Assembly (NCBI GenBank): GCA_002784505.1
Contig: PFLF01000088.1
Span: forward strand, 1-16,512
From: Candidatus Roizmanbacteria bacterium CG_4_10_14_0_8_um_filter_39_9
GTDB taxonomy: Bacteria; Patescibacteriota; Microgenomatia; UBA1406; GWC2-37-13
DNA: 16,512 nt
Reading direction: 5' to 3'
Positions 11,894-16,512 of the stretch are shown here, in pieces; position 1 is the first letter of the stretch; the number at the start of each line of letters is the position of its first letter. The notes under the pieces were generated by a model, which ran no database searches, was not told the origin of the DNA, and saw only the letters and a list, made by a program, of their open reading frames with translations. The translations under genes were made by a program, and so were the position numbers.

Positions 11894-13157
11894 AGGGCTT
11901 TATAAGAAAATCGGTGTTTAATATATTCAGTTTGGTAAACATGGATAAAAACTGTCGGGAAAGTGCTTCCCGTATCGGTTTTTTCTCATCTTCCGTCATT
12001 CCCCAAAGTTCTTTTTTAAAAGGACCTATGGCCTTTTTACGCATGGTGTAAATAAACTGTTCATCGCTTTGCCCATCTTTGCGATCCTTAGCATAATTTG
12101 TTTTTATCCATTCGTACATTCTATTTTTTAATACCGTGGGGAGATTATCATACACCGTATTTTGAAATCCGGTTGCCAGATGAATTTCAAGCGTCTTTAC
12201 CTCCGGAAATTTATTAAATAACTCCTCAGGTAAGGTTGATGCACCATGTTGTACTGCTCCTCCCATCTTATATTCACTGTGTCCTGCCTCAGTTACGGTT
12301 TGCAACACTGAAAAATCCAATTTTACCTTTGCGATGGTGCCATCAGCCAAGGGAATTCCTCCATGGCTTGTCCCGGTCTGAACGCTTACCTTGCTTATAC
12401 CCCCTTGGACTTTTGCACTCTGTTTAAATCCATTCATAAATGCTCGAAATTCGTCCGCGTTACTGTTTTTCCCTCCAATATGACCAATCTCACCTCCGAC
12501 AGATACCACAACTCCTGTTGGTTGAGTTTCACGGATATAATCGTGAAGGAGTGCTGTCATCTCAAAATTGGTTTTTTGCTGATCTTCAACTTTCTCTTTT
12601 GCAAGATCAACAAGGGTTGAGGCGTCAATATCAATATTGTAAAATCCGGCCTCAACAGATTTTTTAATGAGCCCCTTGAGCGCTTCAATTTCTTTTTCGG
12701 GAGTCTCTGAATAAACGTTTCTTTTAAACTGATAGTGGTCGCCCTGCAAAAAAACGGGGCCGGCATATCCGGTCTTTATTGCAGCTGCTAAAACGGCTAC
12801 GGTATATTCGTCCGGTTGTTGCTCCGTATATCCCTGTTCACTTCGAGCAATCTCAAAAATAAATGGACCAATGTGATGCTCTCGGGCCAATTTAAAAATA
12901 ACCTGTGCGGTGTCATAGGTAAGTGCGCGGATGTTTATCGCAGGGACGGTGAACCCACTAACTTTTCCCTGTCCAATTGCCAAATAGAGGGCGTGAATTG
13001 ATGCACTGTAGATGCCTTTTTCTTTGGCAATTTTTCGAACGTTTTCCCGCGCTGTCTTTTTCTCCATATCATCCGGTGAAAAAACTGCAGTGTTAATAAG
13101 CTGATCAATGTCCATAGGTGTTAAGTATGAATTGATAACGCCTTCAAGTCCCCCCAT
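11886..13157 (-). CDS. Class II (zinc) fructose-bisphosphate aldolase, long divergent form
   Basis: About 423 residues, longer than the usual 285-360 of class II aldolases. Expected landmarks are present in order but altered: GFTVPAINI (residues ~68-76), the Asp-His pair in LQGDHYQFKRN (D140, H141), NIDIDAST, the metal-ligand Glu region VGGEIGHIGGKN, GTSHGGIP (H265), and AVQHGAST (H304). These match the three zinc His ligands and catalytic Asp. It would condense dihydroxyacetone phosphate and glyceraldehyde-3-phosphate to fructose-1,6-bisphosphate; the adjacent fbp supports this over a tagatose substrate. Extra length lies at both ends: a ~65-residue N-terminal lead and a ~100-residue C-terminal helical part. 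The start is uncertain: ATG 13157 (MGGLEGV) or ATG 13115 (MDIDQL). A TTGCAC-17-CATAAT pair overlaps 13157 and would favour 13115. Confidence 0.9.
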   Translation of the reverse strand: MGGLEGVINSYLTPMDIDQLINTAVFSPDDMEKKTARENVRKIAKEKGIYSASIHALYLAIGQGKVSGFTVPAINIRALTYDTAQVIFKLAREHHIGPFIFEIARSEQGYTEQQPDEYTVAVLAAAIKTGYAGPVFLQGDHYQFKRNVYSETPEKEIEALKGLIKKSVEAGFYNIDIDASTLVDLAKEKVEDQQKTNFEMTALLHDYIRETQPTGVVVSVGGEIGHIGGKNSNADEFRAFMNGFKQSAKVQGGISKVSVQTGTSHGGIPLADGTIAKVKLDFSVLQTVTEAGHSEYKMGGAVQHGASTLPEELFNKFPEVKTLEIHLATGFQNTVYDNLPTVLKNRMYEWIKTNYAKDRKDGQSDEQFIYTMRKKAIGPFKKELWGMTEDEKKPIREALSRQFLSMFTKLNILNTDFLIKPYV

Positions 13158-13199
13158 TATGTCAGATTTATCAACGTTGTGCAAGATATATGGATTATG

Positions 13200-13205
13200 T
13201 ATAAT
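13200..13205 (+). promoter_or_regulatory. -10 box of the HIT gene, near-leaderless arrangement
   Basis: TATAAT lies 8 bases before the HIT ATG at 13214, so +1 falls at or beside the start codon. A weak TTGTGC at 13177-13182 sits 17 bases upstream as a possible -35. There is no Shine-Dalgarno motif. The 56-base region is shared with the divergent aldolase operon. Confidence 0.5.
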
Positions 13206-13213
13206 AAACTCAT

Positions 13214-13612
13214 ATGGAAGACTGCGTTTTTTGTAAAATAGTTGCAAAAAAAATTCCGTCCTATTCTATTTATGAAGATGATTCTTTTTACGGGTTTTTG
13301 GATATCCGCCCGCTTAATCTGGGCCATTCTCTCCTTATTCCCAAAAGACATTTTCGCTTTGTGTATGATGTTCCTGACTTTGGACGCTACTTTGAAACTG
13401 CGCGAAAAATGGCTAAAAATATTCAAAAGGCAACTGATGCATCGTCAATAAATTTTTTGACGGTTGGCGAGGAGGTTCATCATGCTCATATTTGGATTAT
13501 TCCCCGTTTTGAAAACGACGGCGGGGTACTTGATTTAAAAAACTTCAAGAAGATTTCTCCCGAAGAAATGAAGTCAATCGCAACAACCATCACCTCTCAA
13601 ATTTCATTCTAA
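13214..13612 (+). CDS. HIT-family nucleotide hydrolase/transferase
   Basis: A 132-residue histidine-triad protein that should act on nucleoside phosphates, typically cleaving AMP from a leaving group through a covalent histidine. N-terminal CVFCKI (residues 4-9) is the usual family opening and one half of a possible zinc site. LNLGHSLLIPKRHF matches the conserved GH-x-L-[IV]-PK-x-H block. The triad region is EVHHAHIWIIPR: aligned as H90-A-H92-I-W94, the middle nucleophilic His is present while the third triad position is Trp. The stop codon lies inside a 7-bp-period repeat (13609-13636). It is divergent from the aldolase operon and convergent with the pilin gene. Confidence 0.92.
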   Translation: MEDCVFCKIVAKKIPSYSIYEDDSFYGFLDIRPLNLGHSLLIPKRHFRFVYDVPDFGRYFETARKMAKNIQKATDASSINFLTVGEEVHHAHIWIIPRFENDGGVLDLKNFKKISPEEMKSIATTITSQISF

Positions 13613-13636
13613 CTACCAACTACTATCTACTAACTA
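13609..13636 (+). repeat. 7-bp-period repeat (CTAACTA type) at the HIT stop
   Basis: The units CTAACTA, CCAACTA, CTATCTA and CTAACTA are in strict 7-base register. The first unit supplies the TAA stop of the HIT gene, and the array fills the gap to the convergent pilin gene. Confidence 0.7.
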
Positions 13637-13639
13637 CTT

Positions 13640-14539
13640 TTAGAAAGAGGTGACAAAAAAATCTGCCGGAACCTGAGGATAGGATTGAAATAGTTCAATA
13701 CGCTTGGTTATACCGTCCTGCGTTTTTGCTTCAGAGGTTATGAGTCTGCCCTGAGATTTTAGATTTATCCAATTATATACTCCCCCTCCCGTTGAGCTTC
13801 CTTTAAATCCAATGCGGGTAGATGCGTTCAGGACCCTCACAATAAGGAGTTTATAGGTGGCGGTAAGATCTATTGGGTTAGTTACCCGATATGCAAATTT
13901 AATTTGGTCAACCGTGTCCCCCGGCGTGTCCGAGGGTAGGGTTGCCGATGTTGGAACATTATTGGTCCCACCTGTTGTCATTATATTTGCGCAATAATCC
14001 ATAACCGAGCGGGAAATGGAGTTGTCCGACGCAATAAGTGTCAGCTCAAGCGCAGGACATGTACCCGCTTCAGACTGTGTGTAGATCATAAGGTAGTTGC
14101 GCCAATAGTCCGATCCGAAGGCTGGTTGATTGTACGAGGTAAGATAAAAGAAATATTGTTCATCCCGTTGTAAAAGCGGAGTGACAAACTCCTTCCCCCC
14201 AACCTCAACGATGTTTGCCTGTCCGGTAATGGACCCGTCCTGAAAGGTTGTCAGATCACGCTGCAATACAATGTTGGTTTTTTTCTGTATCGCTGCCTCA
14301 AGGCCGGCCTCAGCCGCCGATAGGGCTTTTTGTGATCCTTCTTCAAGCTTTGTTATCTGCGTTTCTGTTCGCGAACTAAACGATATGGTCATGATAACCG
14401 TTATCGCCGTTGCAAGTAACATGACCGTAATCAGCAATATTTGTCCGCTTTGATTGTGTTTGAATTTTGCTCGCCTCGCTTCGCGGTCGAAGCGGGTTAT
14501 TTGAATTTGATTTGTCATTTGAACTTTGAAATTTGACAT
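13640..14539 (-). CDS. PilX-like type IV pilus minor pilin/assembly protein
   Basis: A 299-residue protein. Residues ~30-55 (QSGQILLITVMLLATAITVIMTISF) form one membrane helix. Then SSRTETQITKLEEGSQKALSAAEAGLEAAI matches the start of PilX/pilin-like proteins, whose helix continues amphipathically after the membrane. The rest is a Gly/Thr/Ser-rich globular part. It probably takes part in a type IV pilus-like surface structure. The first ~28 residues (MSNFKVQMTNQIQITRFDREARRAKFK) are encoded by repeats: a 7-bp-period array and then a hairpin shared with the tatD insertion. This replaces the usual short basic leader. The true start could be here or slightly downstream (ATG 14518); no ribosome-binding site is seen. 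It begins 3 bases after the stop of the surface-protein gene, so the two form an operon. Confidence 0.78.
   Translation of the reverse strand: MSNFKVQMTNQIQITRFDREARRAKFKHNQSGQILLITVMLLATAITVIMTISFSSRTETQITKLEEGSQKALSAAEAGLEAAIQKKTNIVLQRDLTTFQDGSITGQANIVEVGGKEFVTPLLQRDEQYFFYLTSYNQPAFGSDYWRNYLMIYTQSEAGTCPALELTLIASDNSISRSVMDYCANIMTTGGTNNVPTSATLPSDTPGDTVDQIKFAYRVTNPIDLTATYKLLIVRVLNASTRIGFKGSSTGGGVYNWINLKSQGRLITSEAKTQDGITKRIELFQSYPQVPADFFVTSF
14474..14539 (-). repeat. Repeat-derived 5' end of the pilin gene (7-bp-period array plus hairpin)
   Basis: Reading leftward from the ATG, the units ATGTCAA, ATTTCAA, AGTTCAA and ATGACAA are in 7-base register and resemble the left half of the 8033-8144 array. 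They are followed by a CCTCGCTTCGCGGTCGAA core (14474-14496) that matches 1499-1523 in the tatD insertion (CCTCGCTTTGCGAGGTCGAA). Confidence 0.6.
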
Positions 14540-14542
14540 TGA

Positions 14543-16512
14543 TTACTGTACTTGTTTCCAGTCATACATGCTGATTGATAAATAGGGCAACAGATCAAGA
14601 TACGTTTTTGGATCAAATATTACAAAAAGTGAAGGATATTGTGCATTATCCTGTGATCGCTTGTTGGTGAACGTACCATCTAGATTAATAAGGTTCCCTT
14701 TTATTTTCAATTTTACTCCACTTGTGCCGATATTTACCGTGTTACCAATCAGAATGGCATCAATCTCAGACAGCGTATTGTTGATGGTTATAGTATCGGC
14801 AACAATACCAAGGGCCCCTGTCCCTAGGGTAAATCCGTCCGAATTATCATTATCAATGTTATTGAGGATAGTAACTGATGCGGTGTCACTGAATAATATT
14901 ATATTCTTATCCTTAAAAATTCCAACATTGCTTGCATTAATGATGAGGTTGTCTTTCAAATAATACATTCCACTCGCAACGATCTCGGAAAGATCGGGTT
15001 TGGTAATGGTTGTATATTGTTTCCGTGATTTGGTATAGTCAGTAAATTTTGCAGGTGAAAAAAGAGAGGAGGCGGTATAGGATGACACTCCCCAGTTTGA
15101 AGAAGAGTATGAAACTTCGCTCCCCTGTCCGGTATTATTTGTTGCGTTTGGTCCCAGATTGATACTCCCTCCATTAAGCACTGCACCTGCCGCACCAATG
15201 ATAAGATATTTATCGTTGGGAGGAACAACCGTGTCGTCTATTGCGTCAAACGCAAGGGGATTGTTGGGAATGAGGTTATTTCTCGTTTTTCTGTTATAAA
15301 ATCCGGTATTTTTTTCTTTAAACCAACCGCCCGATGCCGATCCATAGGGAAAGTAAATGTTTGCCGGGGTTGGTGATGGTCCGGGAGGGAATGGCCCCAT
15401 CGTAATCATAATTGTTGGAACAGGATCGCCCACGCAGGTACTTTGTTCACGCCATTCTCCCGGCTCATAGATACCATATGAGCCATCCAGGGCTACACTG
15501 TGATCTATGGTTGCGCAAGGAGTATTGATATTGTCAACAGCAATGGTACATTCATACCATGTGTCATGAGGAGTACAAATAGGGGTAACCCCGGGACCCG
15601 AAACATTCAAGTTAATCGAAAGAAGGCTTGGATCTATGGTCATCTGGCCACTACAGATGGGTGCGGTGGTTCCCGTATCTTCTATATAATTTCCATAAAT
15701 ATAAATCGTGGGAAAAGGGGTGGGAACAGGAATGGTTTCTCCCGTACCCCCGCCGATTTTAGACCATACCGATTCATTTCCTTTTGAGTCTCTTGCTTTA
15801 ACCTCGCCGTATATTTGTGTTCCTCCCGCCCATCCTGAAGAAGATGTTTGTGTCCTTACCGCTGTCCAATTTGTGTCCCAACCTGTTGCCGGAGGGGAAT
15901 AGGTATTAGATGTTGAAACTACTGACGTATAGGGAAGGGTGTCGATCCCCGCACAATCCCCCGCATTATCATTCACCGCATTCCAGGAAAGCGTTGCTTT
16001 ATATTTTCCCGGACATGATACCGATTCCGGTGAAAAAGCAATGGTTGGCATTGGCATAACCGGCGGAGATTTATCAAATTTAAAGCTGCTCGTCGCCGTT
16101 GCGCTTGGTGCACATCCACCATCATAAGTCGCATTTATTGTCCAATTAAAAGCTCCCGTTCCTTTTGCATTACATGCCTGTTGCTGGGCCGATGACAAGT
16201 TTAATGTTGTTGTTTTTCCAATCATGATATCTAAACATAGTCCGCCTTCACTATGTGAAATTGTTATGTGGTATCCCGAAGCATCGTCAATAGCATTCCA
16301 ACTGTACGTTGCGGGAAAAGATGTAGCGCCTCCGGGGAGGCCATAACATGTCCCGCCGGATGGGGAAAGGGTTGTAAAATCCGACGCACTTGCTTTACAA
16401 CAATAAGGTACTCCCGTTGTCCAGATAGCTCCGGCCGACCATAAAGATTGATTTGTGTGATTTGCCCCATTATCGCTTGATTGGATTCTGGATTTATATA
16501 CTCGCCCTACCA
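14543..16512 (-). CDS. Large secreted surface protein with Fn3/Ig-like and beta-solenoid-like regions; 5' end outside window
   Basis: The frame is open to the window edge, so the gene starts beyond 16512 and the ATG at 16225 is internal: upstream codons read ...TYSWNAIDDASGYHITISHSEGG, a normal domain sequence. At least 655 residues are present. N-terminal part: at least two Fn3/Ig-like modules (SWNAIDDASGYHITIS; ATLSWNAVNDNAGDC ... GEVKARDSKGNESVWSKI), with several Cys pairs suited to an oxidising exterior. A Pro-rich, Thr-rich middle follows (TIPVPTPFPT, PFPPGPSPTP). The C-terminal third has short hydrophobic strands and turns (IILFSDTASVTILNN, LGIVADTITINN), which looks like a beta-solenoid, and ends PKTYLDLLPYLSISMYDWKQVQ, an ending I associate with CPR surface proteins. 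Cotranscribed with the PilX-like gene, it is a likely pilus-associated or cell-surface adhesin. Confidence 0.75.
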   Translation of the reverse strand, partial: VGRVYKSRIQSSDNGANHTNQSLWSAGAIWTTGVPYCCKASASDFTTLSPSGGTCYGLPGGATSFPATYSWNAIDDASGYHITISHSEGGLCLDIMIGKTTTLNLSSAQQQACNAKGTGAFNWTINATYDGGCAPSATATSSFKFDKSPPVMPMPTIAFSPESVSCPGKYKATLSWNAVNDNAGDCAGIDTLPYTSVVSTSNTYSPPATGWDTNWTAVRTQTSSSGWAGGTQIYGEVKARDSKGNESVWSKIGGGTGETIPVPTPFPTIYIYGNYIEDTGTTAPICSGQMTIDPSLLSINLNVSGPGVTPICTPHDTWYECTIAVDNINTPCATIDHSVALDGSYGIYEPGEWREQSTCVGDPVPTIMITMGPFPPGPSPTPANIYFPYGSASGGWFKEKNTGFYNRKTRNNLIPNNPLAFDAIDDTVVPPNDKYLIIGAAGAVLNGGSINLGPNATNNTGQGSEVSYSSSNWGVSSYTASSLFSPAKFTDYTKSRKQYTTITKPDLSEIVASGMYYLKDNLIINASNVGIFKDKNIILFSDTASVTILNNIDNDNSDGFTLGTGALGIVADTITINNTLSEIDAILIGNTVNIGTSGVKLKIKGNLINLDGTFTNKRSQDNAQYPSLFVIFDPKTYLDLLPYLSISMYDWKQVQ

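Noticed and set aside
13157..13426. Minus-strand open frame opposite the HIT gene
   Set aside because: It is antisense to a clearly conserved HIT protein.
16223..16470. ATG at 16225 as the start of the surface protein, with a separate small gene or frameshift upstream
   Set aside because: I read the codons upstream of 16225: the same frame is open to the window edge and gives a sensible Fn3/Ig-like sequence, so the gene is simply cut by the edge.

Overview
The window looks like a piece of a small-genome bacterium of the Candidate Phyla Radiation (Patescibacteria), most likely Microgenomates-like. This is an inference, from: compact bS6 and bS18 proteins around ssb; a PilX-like pilin next to a large surface protein whose tail resembles CPR surface proteins; a Ser/Pro/Thr-rich secreted protein ending in a PepSY-like domain often seen in CPR; tiny or overlapping gene junctions; and several genes whose ATG follows a TATAAT box by only 6-10 nt. 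TGA, TAA and TAG all end genes at the expected family lengths, so the standard bacterial code fits. No rRNA, tRNA or CRISPR array was seen, and no gene-free stretch exceeds about 135 bases.

Layout. 1-860 (+): the end of a GT4 glycosyltransferase and a small membrane protein. 843-1796 (-): a TatD nuclease with an inserted 111-bp palindromic segment. 1822-3186 (+): a secreted serine-rich stalk protein. 3195-6237 (-): rpsF-ssb-rpsR, then a barrel-sandwich-like protein and a CtpA-type S41 protease. 6309-8429 (+): a GT-C membrane glycosyltransferase fused to a DUF192 domain. 8518-13157 (-): in transcription order class II aldolase, fructose-1,6-bisphosphatase, GAPDH and phosphoglycerate kinase, which together with triose-phosphate isomerase (not in the window) convert 3-phosphoglycerate to fructose-6-phosphate. 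13214-13612 (+): a HIT protein. 13640-16512 (-): a PilX-like pilin and a large surface protein cut by the window edge.

The most unusual content is a dense set of dispersed DNA repeats that enter genes without breaking them. (i) A structured palindromic element of about 76-101 bp occurs three times: in-frame in the GT-C gene, just after its stop, and inverted upstream of pgk. Stem sequences differ between copies but mostly keep pairing, while a 19-nt loop is identical in two copies. (ii) A 111-bp palindromic insert adds 37 residues to TatD and shares a hairpin core with the pilin N-terminus. (iii) 7-bp-period arrays form the whole GT-C/DUF192 linker, several other segments of that protein, the pilin start and the HIT stop. 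(iv) A short repeat ending CCTGTCCCTACCA lies both in the ssb leader and inside the GT-C gene. (v) An unrelated 77-bp palindrome fills the fbp-gap intergenic space. Arrays with period 7 and elements whose length is a multiple of 3 can lengthen proteins in frame, so this genome seems to recruit repeats as protein sequence, comparable in principle to Rickettsia palindromic elements.
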